Assembly: GCA_002099365.1 (NCBI GenBank)
Contig: MSED01000015.1
Span: forward strand, 62,001-126,000
Direction of reading: 5' to 3'
Length of the DNA stretch: 64,000 nt
DNA from: Phialophora verrucosa
Lineage: Eukaryota > Ascomycota > Eurotiomycetes > Chaetothyriales > Herpotrichiellaceae
Positions within the stretch are counted from its first letter, which is position 1. The number at the start of each line of letters is the position of its first letter. Both the position numbers and the translations under genes were made by a program. Below are positions 11,901 to 23,900 of this stretch, piece by piece. Under the pieces are notes generated by a model. The model was not told the DNA's origin. It ran no database searches and saw nothing but the letters and a program-made list of their open reading frames with translations.

Positions 11901-14900
11901 TACGCCTCGAACTCGACAAGGCCGACCCAAGTCTACGGAGTTCCGTAACAGCAAAGAATTCCGACCACTCTATCTTGTCGAAAGACAAAATTTTGCGAAG
12001 ACGGCTGCAACTGAACCTGAAGAAGATCTGCCGTCCCTGCCATCCAGCAGGACCAGTTCGGCACATTCGTCCATGGAGGACCTTCGAGCAACGTCCAAGG
12101 CACGGGAGCAATCCGAATACTTCGTTCCATCTGGAATGAGCGCCGAGACGTTCCGAGAGCGCGGTAGACGACACAGCTACTCGTATTGGCATGAGAATGG
12201 GAAGCGCCGTGAATCGCCGGATTACTTGGATTCTCGATCAGCTACTCCTGTGCCGGGCGAAGCACAGAGAGCTCGTGACCAGGAAACGAAGCCTAGGCTC
12301 AAGTACGAGTTCCATTCTCCGAGCGAATTGCTGCAAGATCCGGCATTGCTACGTGACGTACCTCCAGTGGATGACGCCGACGCACCCCAGAGTCCTCTTC
12401 CTAGTGTCGCGAGCACAGACTTTGATCAAGACTACATGAGCGCACGAAGCAGGAGCTTATCACCGACGACAAGAGCTCGAAGCCTTAGCAGGGGTCGACG
12501 AAGCACTTCAACCACAAGATCAACGTCAGCATCCTGGCACGATGCGTTGACCACTGCCGCAGCTGGTGTCTTGGCAGGGTCTGCACTGGGTATTGCTGCT
12601 CATGAAGTTCTGCGAGAGCCATCCGATGATGGTCCGCCGGATGAAGTAGCGACACCGCGGAAGCTTGAATTCTCTCGTGAAGAGTTCGCGGCTGCAGGGG
12701 GGCGTGACTCCGTGGATCTCCAGCAGGATCGGACTCTTCCTGCGTCAATGCCAGTAACAGAACACCAATCTTTTGAACAAGGTGCTGAGCCACAGCTGGA
12801 AGCAAAACCCGAAGTCACCATTGAGGAAGGGCGAGATACCAATGCGTGGAAGAATGTTTTTGCCGAGCTTCATAAGCGAGATCGTGACTTGGATCCCGTG
12901 TCCCCAAATTTGCCTGTCGTGACGGATGAGAAGTCGGCACCTGGGGGCTCGATGGAGGATGCGCTGCCCGAAGCTCCTTTGCTAGCCTCTCCAGTTGCGG
13001 TACCTGTGCAAGGAGTGGGTGAAGGTGGTCGCTCCGTTCCATCTGAGCTCACAGAACCAACTCCGCAGGTAGAGGACTCCGGGCTGTTAGCTGAAGATGG
13101 CTTCCAACAGACGGCCCGAGATGTGGAAGAGCCAGCCCAGGAGTCAAGCAGCAAATCGAAGAAGGTGAAAAGGGACAAGAAGGGCAAGAAGAAACGGACC
13201 ATCCTAACATTGGACGAAGATTTGACACTGACGCCAGAAGAAAGTGTGGTGCCAGACAAGAACGTCGCTGAGCTCAAAGATTTGCCGCCACACGAGGTGC
13301 CAGCATCGAGTCATGAACCGCCTGTGGACCCGGACAGGACCGTCGAGGCTGCCCTCGAAATACCGCCAACACAAGTCGCGCTAGAAGTGCCATCTTTGAC
13401 TACTGGTGATGACGGGCAGAAGGATGTTGTCGGGCCGCATGAACAAATCTCCATTTCAGCCGACAGGACTAGCGATCCCGACGCTCCAGCCGAAATCAAA
13501 CCGTCCATGACTCCTCTTGAGGAAGCTTTTGAAGCAGCTCTCCATACCAGGGGTTTGGCTGATGGCGCAACTGTGCTCGCAGCGTATCAATCGTTCCAAC
13601 CAGAAATTCCCGACATCGGTGGTACTCATTTGACAACCATACAAGAAGAAGGCGAGCTCCCTTCTCCAGCTCCTGAACAAGAGCCTACAGCAACGGACCT
13701 TGACGCTTTGGTTGGTCGTAAACCGTCGAAGAAGGAAAAACGACGGCAGAAGAAAGCTAGGCAAACTTTGTCCGGCGAGTGGCCTGACGCGGACAAACAG
13801 GATACTGATATCGATCGATCGATGGCCGTCACCGGTGCGGATCGGATTTCGCCTGAGGAGCGCGTCTTCGCTGAGCCTACCCCTGCAGATGAACGCCCTA
13901 ATCCGTTTGGTGATGATTTCGAGATCAGACCTGGAGAGGTCGATGTACAAACAACCGCCGTTGGTGGTAGCGAGGCGCTTCTCCGATCGACTGATGGAAC
14001 AGACAGCGGCCAGGCTACTCCCAAGAAGGGTAAAAAGGACAAAAAGAAGAAGAAACGACAGTCTTCCATTTGGGAAGGAGATGCTGCCACAGAACAGGCC
14101 GGGACAGTCGTGCAGCCCGAATCTACCAAGCCTGGCCCTGAGGCAATCCTTGACAACGCAACAGCCACAGAGCAAGCCGATGTACCAGGCTTGGAGGTCG
14201 CTCCTGAAGGAGATATGTTTGCGACCCCGGCCGAAAGTCCTCAGAAAGAATCAGAGGATCCATGGGGATTGAGCTCGAAACTGGAACAATCGAAGGCCCT
14301 AGAGGAAAGCCTACCCAGTGCCTTCGACGACTCGCCCGCCGCAGCACTCGAGGAACCACCTGCTCTGACTGCACCAATCTCTGAGGTTGAAGAGTCTCAT
14401 AACCAAGTTGACTCGGATATCGCAACCCGTGGCATTGCAGACGTGACAGAAAAAGAGCGAGTATCCATCTCCGAGGCAACAAAGGAAGACGAGGTCCCAC
14501 AGTACCAAGTTGATAAGAAATCGTTCTCGGGCGATGTTGAGGCTGGTGGCAACGCTTTAGGAGCGACTGCTGCAGCGGCTTTAGTCGCCATCGATCACCC
14601 AAGGGAAATATCCGCCCCCATTCTGGAGGCGTCTGAATCCGTTGTGGAGGTACCAGAGGCTGAAGATGACGCTGAGGCAGCGAAGACAGACGGACCTGGT
14701 CTTGTAGAGGCCGCGAATGATGCGGACACGAAGAACACGACCTTGATTTCTGTACCTGAGGTTTCGGATGGCCAGGATGAGGTCATTGAGCAGCTTGGGG
14801 CAGAGACTGCTACCATTCCTTCTCTCAATGTGCATGAGGTAACACTTGTACCACCTCCAGTCGACCCCGAACATGCAGAAGAATCTATCGCTCCGCCAAC

Positions 14901-17900
14901 ATCGCAAGATACTTCAGCCGAAGCTCCACGTGGTGAGCACGAGCCGCCATCTCAGCAGGAAGAATACTCTTTCCCCATCGTGAAGAAGTCCAAGAAGGAC
15001 AAGAAAAAGAAGAGGACTGCTACCACTGACGGCCCTCAAGAAGTCAATCCCAGTCGAGAGCCGCCGTTAGCGGCAGAAGAAATCACAGAGTCGGAATTTC
15101 CGCCAACCGCAGAAGCAGAAAGGGAAACTGACGGACCAGCACCTTTAGCACCCACCGAAACACAAATTCCAATCGGTCCAACGCCTGACGAAGTGATAGC
15201 TCTCCCTCAGGCGCTCACTGAAGATCTGCCTCAACAGGACGACGACCTCTGGTCTGTCCCAGCCGGTAAATCCAAGGACAAGAAGAAGAAAAAGAAGCGG
15301 CAACCTACTTTGGCGGAGACTGACATCGCATCTTCTGCTGAATCTGCAGTAGTTGCTGACAGCAGAGCCGTTGACTCCAATATTGCACTAGACGTAGGAC
15401 CCACCGGCGTGCCAGCAGTCTCTGTTGACCCTATAGCGCAGACAGAGGCCGTAGCGCCTCTTGGGGAGAAGCCTAGGCAAGATGAAGACCTGTTCCCAAT
15501 ACCAACCAAATCGAAGGGCAAAGGGAAGAAACGCCGCTCGAAGCTTACCTTTGATCAGCCAGACGTGCCAGACTCTACTGGCTTTGAAGACACCATTCTC
15601 GCGGATGCATCACCACCTGCTGAAACTGGCGACTTCAGAGCCGACTCGGAATCGACCCCGGCCAAGGAAGTTCCTGCTGAAATGGATGATGATTTTACAT
15701 CCATGAAGAAGTCAAAAAAGTCAAAAAAGGAGCAGAAGAAGCAATGGGCATTCACCGATGATTTTGACGAGCCGCAACGAGATGCAGCTGCTGGTCAGGA
15801 GGGGGAAACTGCGCCGACAACTGCTCCAGGACAGATTCCGGAACCTGGAGCCCTTGCTGAAGGCCCAGTGGAGACTACTGGCTATATTCAAAGACCGGGA
15901 AAGACAACTGCTCAGGTTGTGGACGAAGAAATCGCGCAAATTCCAGACTCGGAACGAATTACAGATTCACCTGCTGAACTCGTTCATGATGCTGCTGTTA
16001 CCCGCGACCAGACAGGTTCCGCTACCGATTTGGAACTTTCATTTGCGCAAAATGTGCCTTTAGCCGAAGAACGACAGACGAAGGATATACCTGAAGAAGA
16101 AATTGCGTCCGGCCGCTTGATTGACAAGGCTCCTGAAGTGGAGGCACCAGCCGTTGAGCCCCCAATTGACCCTGCAATGTCTGGCATTTCCGTGGCTGAG
16201 CCTCCGGCCCATGACCCAGTCGCTGTCGAGACGGCGGCAACCGTTGAGCCACCTACCTCCGAGGCTTCGGTTGTACTGCCTCCCGTCCATGAACAAGACG
16301 TAGCTGAGACAGCAGCTGTTGAGGCTCCCACTGTTGAGGTTCCGCTGCTTGAACAAGTCTCTGTCGAGAAGGCAGCCGTCGAGCCACCTGCTGTTGAGGC
16401 TCCAGCTGGACTGTCTCCCGTCCATGGAGAGGTTGCGGTTGAGACTTCGATCGTTGAGCCACTCAGTGTTGAGGCTCCGGTTGCACAGTCTCCCGTCAAC
16501 GAGGCAGCGGCTCTTGATGTCCAAGTCAATGATGAGCCTGGTGTTGTGACACACGATCGATCTTTAGGGGATGAGGCATTTGTTGACGCGCTCAGTGCAG
16601 TCGAGACTCCAACCGTTGAGCTTACCACCGTACAGGCTCCGGTTCTTAAGGCTCCTGCCGACGAGGCAGCAGCTACTGACGCCTTTGAGGCCGACGCAAC
16701 TGCTTTGGAAGTGCCTTCCCTGCCAGTAGGCGCAGATGGGTCTCAGGGCGATGCCCTCTTCGCAGTCGAAACTCCAGCTGCTGACCATACCTCTGCTGAG
16801 ACGCAAGTTCCTGAGACGCTGATTGATGAGACTTCCGAGGTCGCCACGAATGTACTTGATCCTGCCGCGGTCGATGTTCCGCCCGTTGAGACTCCTATTG
16901 TCGAGGCTCCGGTCGTTGAGACTCCTGCGAGTGAAGGTACTGCTGTGAAGGTAGGTGGTGTCGAAACTCTTCCTGACGAGGAGTGGGACATGCCAGTGAA
17001 GAAGTCGAAGAAGGACAAGAAAAAAAAGCGTCAATCAGCACTCTCTGCAGAAATACCGGAATCTGAAACTCCAACGAGTGGGACACCGGATCGCTCGGAT
17101 GCACCAGAGCCCGCACTCGAAGCCGTAGATGAGCTTGTAAGCGACGGGGCTGTATTGCCAGAAGGTGATAATTCCAAGTCAGATGTTGACACGCGAAATG
17201 ATGCTCAAGATGTCTGGGCTCCGACGCCGAAGTCGAAGAAAGACAAGAAAAAGAAGAAGCGGCAATCAACATTGGCTGCTATCCTGGACGACCCACAATT
17301 TGCAACAGACAGTACCGAAGAAGTTGCTCAGGAATCACAGTCGGCTGATGCGGAAGCTCCCACAACTTTAGTTGAGACTGCGAGAGAGAGACCCAAGCCT
17401 CCCGTAGAAGGCGAAACTGATTTGGCTGCTGCTGTCGTTCCGGAACCACATGCTCCAGACTCCGAAGAAGTTGCTCAAGTCATTACAAGGGACGAAGAGG
17501 TATTCACAACCAGCAAGCCGAAAAAGGACAAGAAGAAGAGCAAGAAGCGCCAGTCCACTCTTGTAGATGATATGTTCGCAGCCGAGCCCGCAGCAGATGA
17601 TGCCAAAGCAACTATCGAGGACTCAAAACCTATTGTGTCTGAGACTCTGGGTGATATAGGAACAGAGGCAGATGAACCCTTTATTGCGGCAGGCGACCTA
17701 GTCGAGGCCCAAAAGACTTCCTTTCCGGACGACATTGCCCTAGCCGACGCATCAGCCTCGCAAGAAGTTCCTGAGGACGAGTGGGCATTCACATCGGCAA
17801 AGTCAAAAAAGGACAAGAAAAAGAAGAAACGCCAGTCCGCGCTAGAATCTCCGGCCATTGATTCAGCTCAAATAGAGGGCAACGAAATGCAGTCACTCAC

Positions 17901-20900
17901 AGAGACAGTTGCTGACTCGCATTTGCCCAATGAAGCCAAACCAACAGAGTTGGCCGTGGAAGCAGGCGAGGAGAGCAGGCAGGCATTCACTGATGGACTT
18001 GATGGCTCACAGGCTCCCACATCTCAGAAGAGGAAGGAGAAGAAAAAGGGTCGTAAGTCAAAACTTGACGAAGTCAGCACAGTTGCTGAAGAGCAAGCCG
18101 AGAGCGAGAGCCGAGACGTGGAGGTGCGTGAAGATCCAGATCTCGAGCCAAAGGTGGGAACCGATGAGGCGCGGGCTATAGCATCCACAGGGGATGGAAC
18201 GATATCTGCAGTAGCCGACCAGCAACCTACTTCCCTTGCTGAATCGAAAGACACCAGTGCTGAGCACGAATCTGCGGAGTCAGCGTCGATAGCCCATCCT
18301 ACGGGGTCAGCCCAAACACCAGAACCACCGTCTACGCAACCAGACGAGGTCGAAGAGCGGCGAGAGGAGCCAAAGCTCGAAGCCCAAGCAGAGAAACCTC
18401 TGATGGGGGATGCTGAAGAAGCTCCTGTACCTCCAGAATCTGAAGCCCAGCTTATGCGCGAGACTGCACCGCCAGAAGTAACCGCGGAGCAAGACTTGAC
18501 CGTATCTGGCACAAGAGATCCCCCCCCGGAAGATCAAACGCTTGATTATTTCAGTCTCTCAAAAAAGAAATCGAAGAAGGACAAGAAGAAAAAGCGGCAA
18601 GCGACCTTGGACGAGCCACAGACATCCGATGCTTTCGAGACACCCATGGAGAATGCTACACCAGCCGAACCTCTGCAAACTCCCTTGAAGGCAACTGAAA
18701 AGCTGCTAGCCTTCGACGCACCTATGGAAACAGCAGGTTCTTCTTCAATTGGCACCGAAGATATGGTGCCTCATGCCGCGGGTGAAAGGGCGACGTCTAC
18801 GAAGACAAAATCAAAGAAGGGCAAGAAAGAGCGCCAGTCACTCACTGAAGACCAAGAGCCGGGTGAAGCGGCTGAGACTTCTCTTGAGCGAGAAGACTCT
18901 TTTCCACTTCCTGCTGAAGGTGCGGAGCCCGTGACTGAAGAGGACTGGTCCAAACCTACGAGAGCAAAATTGAAGAAGGGCAAGAAGAAGCAACAATCTA
19001 CTTTCGATGATGTTTTTGCAGAACCGACGCCTGCTACGACACAGCCAGAGCCTTCGCTGGAGGCGGGCGTGAATGACGACTTTGCGGAGAGTCGAATGCC
19101 GGAGGAAACTCCGCAGACTGAGCAGGAAGATTGGAACGTTCCCAAGAAAACAAAGAAGCAAAAGAAGAAACGACAGTCGACTTTTGACGATACCTTTGCG
19201 GAGGCTGATATCATCGCCACAGAACCCGAACCCGTGGCTGCCAGCAAAGCAGCAGAGTCCGTCATGGAGTCAAGCGCGGGCGAGGCACCTCAAGAAACAA
19301 CCATGGAGCCTGCGTGGGCCGACACGATTTCCAGTCAAGCTCAGTCCGAAGTGGACAACTACAATTTCTCCAATAAGAAGAAGAAGGACAAGAAAAAGAA
19401 GCGTCAGTCAACATTTATGGACATTGTAGACGATCCGGCGGCGGTCGAGGAGGCAGCTGTCACAGCCATTGCACCTGAGATTGAGGAGCCTCATGAGCCA
19501 AGTCAAGCCGTAGACATGGCAGGAGATTTTTCCAACGCAAGTCAACTGGAAGCCGATGGAGGGCAAGCACCTTCCAAAACCACCGCAATCGCCCAAGACT
19601 CACAGCCAGCAAATGAGTCAGCAAATGATCCCGACCACGAAGACGAAGTATTGACCAAACATGCTACTTTGGACGCCCATCCACCTGGTGATAATCTGGC
19701 ACAGGAAGGAACGACCGCCAACGAGGTTCCTGTGCCTTCATCTGCGAGAGCCGATGAAAGCAGCCTTCAGCAGCTCGAGTCTGTTGATGAGCCTGCAGCA
19801 GAAGTTCAAGCTTTCACCGTCTCGGACGAGAGCAGACCCGAGCTTGAACCTGGGCAAGACTCTCTGAAAGCTCCCGAGCTGGCCGATGTTTCTACCGCTG
19901 TCGGTGCTGTGGAATACCAGCCAACGAGAACACCTATCGAAGAGCCACAGGCTCAGAACATTACCATTCCGGACACGCCAAGTATAGTAGAAGTCGGAGA
20001 ACCACAGATAAATGAAGAGTCTGGACCGGACGTACTTATGACGACACAGGATGAACAGGTAGACACGCCAATGATTATGGAGACCGATGAACCAAGAACT
20101 GAGCCGTTTTACCTGAATACTGAAAGGGAATTGCCGGAGCAGCAATCAGAAGTCCTCGCTCCAGACGCCTCAGCTATAGACGTCCCAGCTCTAGGCAACC
20201 CAGCTCCAGATGTTGAAGCCCCTGAAATCCCAGCTTCAGACAACCTCCCAGTAGTGAAGACCAAGAAGGACAAGAAGAAAAAGCGCCAATCCACATGGGG
20301 GGAGGCTGGGTTTGGTCGACAACAGACTGAATCCGGCGAGCTCGAGAGCAACTTGCGAGCTCCACCGACTGAATCTCCGGCTGAAATGCAAATCCCAGCC
20401 CCTGATCCGGTTGATATACCTTCAGTTGGCGCGAGAACAACGGGGCCGAGTGCCGAAGCAGAATGGGCTGTGCCGTCCAAAAAGTCGAAGAAGGGCAAGA
20501 AGAACCATATGTCTACTTTCGACGATTCTACTCTCGACCTTTCACAGACCGAAACACCAGCCGCTGTCGACGAGGCAGGAAACGCAAAGCCTGGTGATGT
20601 CCCAATGCTCGATGCGGCAGATGAACCTACAATTCAACCGCAGACGACTGAGCCAGTCATGGACGAAGACTGGGGTGCCTCTACCAAGAAGTCTAAGAAG
20701 GATAAGAAGAAGAAACGTAAAACACTACTAGCAGAGGAAGAATCGCAACCTTCCACTCCCCTTGAAGAGACGCCTCTTGAAAGGTCCATGGTTGGCGAAG
20801 AACAGGCTGACGTGGGTGTTACAACCACGCTGCCACAACAACTTGAAGCGACCCCAGCGTTTGAGGTCCCTCTGGAATCAGACAAGCCCGCAGAAGCTGC

Positions 20901-23900
20901 TGACCTCTTGTCCGGCGAACAACATCCGGAAAGTGAAGCACTCGCTGCGGGAGACAGCAACGAAGTTACCCTTCCAAAAGACCAAACCCTCGCTGGGGAC
21001 GAATGGGCCACACCAACTAAGAAGTCCAAGAAGGATAAGAAGAAAAAGAAGCAGAGATTGACTCTTGATGATATCGACATGGACGAGTCCCAGCCTGCAA
21101 CTCCAGCAGAACCGGGAGCCGCGGAAGAAGCCATCGAGCCGCCAGCAGAGGACGTCTCGGCGCGATCGCGGGAGGGACCGGCTTTGGAGGCCAATGTCGA
21201 GCATGATGGGCCTGAATGTCCAGACTCGGGGTCTGGCGCTCCACAGCCTCACATGGTCGAGACCATGGAACAAGCTCCTGAAGAACTGACGACACAAGCA
21301 GAGGAGCCATCTATGTCCTTACCGGCTGCCGAATCGACGGCCATCATCTCTGAAGAGGCACCAACCATTTCCACCGATGGCTACGTCCAAGAGGCAGATT
21401 TAGAAACTGTCCCGCCAGGACCAGCAGGTGAGGGCGAGCGTGAACTTTTGCCTCCTATGGACGACCCTACCCCGGCTGAGACTGAGTGGGCTCCAGCCAA
21501 GAAGCCAAAGAAAGAAAAACGGAAGAGCAAAAGACAGCCGACTTTAGAAGGTAGCTCCGAGCCCCAAGCACCGATACCAACCCCTGTGGAGGCGCCAGAA
21601 TCTGTGGATGTGCCGCAGGCAGATGTCATTGCCGATGTCCAGCAGTTAACCAACGATATTTCGCCAGGCGAAACGCGAGCTGAAGAAGAATGGGGCTTTT
21701 CAACTAAAAAGCCTAAGAAGGGCAAGAAAGGCAGGGCTTTGGCGATTGGTGGTGGTTTCACGACTCCTGGTAGCGAGACACCGAGATCAAGTGATCAATT
21801 CGAATCTGCTGTTCAAACGCCCCTGGGCCGAACAGCCTCTCCAGAACCAATGGAAGATGTCAGGGAGACAGAGACACCAGCCGCTCAGGCCGAGCCCAAT
21901 GAAGGATATTTTGCTCCAGCACCAAGCAAGAAGAAGTCGAAGAAGGACAAGAAGAAAAAATCATTGTTCACTTGGAGCGCTGACGATCAGCCGGCCGATG
22001 ATGTGTCCGAGCAAGGAACATCAACACGCGCATTGGAACCAGAACCCAACGAGGACACGGATCATAGAATGGAAACGAACGATGAGCCAGTTGCAGCAGC
22101 GGCAAAAGATGATCTCGATACAACAGAATCACCCAATGGTCACGAAGCACCGAAGCCGATGGAAGACGTTGAAATGACCACGGTTGTGCCCGGACCAGAA
22201 ACAATTCGTGACCAGTCAGTTTTGGGCGACCAGCATGGAGTTTTGATGCCTGACAGCCACATCTCGGTGCCTAATAAACCCGAGCCTCAGGTTGATGAGC
22301 CTCAGGTTGATAAGCCACCCCGCGAGATCAACGCTGAGCCAACGCAAGCTCTCGCTGGAGTCCCTGACTTCGAACCCAAAAGATCTGGTGATTTACAAGT
22401 GCCGGACGAGAACTTCGCCCCTGCGACAACTCAGATGGACATTCATCCAGAAACACAAGCGGTGGACATCGCGGAGAGACTACAAACTTCTGGGGGCATA
22501 GATGCTGAGCCAATTCTTCAGGGAAACGATCCACCAACGCGCGATGAGCAGACACCCCAGCGCAAAAAGAGCAAGAAGGCCAAGAAAGAGCGTAGGGTCT
22601 TTAAGTTCGATGGGACTGAGAATATTGCAGCGCCGGTCGTGGAACATGAAGAGGCTGACGTTCGAGGCCTTGATGTTATGGACACCATCGCTGAGGAGTC
22701 CGTCGAGCCCTCGCCAGCACCCACTCAAAAGCCTCAGCCTCGGGAGGACGTAGAGAATTTGTCTGACGTGAGCGAGAGCACCCGTGAAAGACGACGAAGA
22801 CGAAGGACACCTCCGTTGTGGTCGGGAGAAGAACCCGAAGATCTTCCAAGAGACCGCGCTCTCACGCCACCGCCTGAGCACGACGACATCATGGACACGG
22901 CACTCGGCGTCGCGGCCGGACTTGGATTTGGTGACGGAGAGCCAGAACCAACAAGAGAAACTTCACCAAAACCGCGCTCGCCCGCTCGGCAAGCATCAGC
23001 TGGGTGGTCATTTGCCAGGCTCGCACCCGGTGTCGCCGCAGAGTCTAATCGCGACAGTGGTGTTCAATTCGAGTCACCTATCTTAGCCACTGGTCAGTTC
23101 CCGTCCACGCGGGACAGCGGCTTCATCCCCAGTCCCGCCTCCGCGCACGGCGAGTTCAGCGACTCGAGAGAGGAAAGCAGGGAAATGAAGCTTCGGCCTC
23201 CTCGCCCGCAATCACCCACCAGTTCGACCGAGGATGTTTCTAAGCCTCAGACAAGCAGAACACGCCATGAAGAGAGGGCGACACTGGAGACGCCGAGACG
23301 AAAGCCATCACCTGTTGAGTCTACTTCGAAGGACCGGACGTCAGTTTTGTTCAACTCTTCACCTGCACTGCCGTCTCCGTTGATCACAACCGGCATTGCC
23401 AGGAGTCCCGAACCCAGCCAAAGTCCGCTGCGTAGGAGCCCAAGTATCCACGGTCATCACCACAGTCGAGAGGAGCTCAGACAGCAAAAGGCCAAAGCCG
23501 CCCCTCATCACGAAGACAGTGAGCAACTTGCATCAAACCTCATTGACCGGTCTGCTGCAGCACCAGTCAATCGCTCTGTATTTGATACGGAAAGTCACAA
23601 GCGACCGTTCACTCCTACAAAGTCTGCGCTTGGCGCCATCCGAGAGGATTCAACCGAAACGTCTGGAATCTCGCACCCACCTGAGCAACATGGTGGCAAG
23701 GATGATGGCCATGCTCTCGGCCTCGTGGCAGCGGCCGGCGCAGCAGGCATCGCAGCGGCTGCACTCGCTTCACGTGATTCTGGCGCTAAATCGCTTGGCA
23801 GATCCAAATCGCGAACCTCGTCGTTGCGCAACCTCCGCGGCAGCTCTATCTCTCCGTTTGACCCAGCCAATTTCGCGTCCGGGTCATCATCTCAGGGTGC

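Noticed and set aside
13456..14175. Long minus-strand ORFs opposite LAH with Phe/Leu-rich, membrane-like segments
   Set aside because: Their FFFLSFLDF-type repeats are simply the antisense of the Lys-rich KKSKKDKKKK codons; shadow ORFs, not genes.
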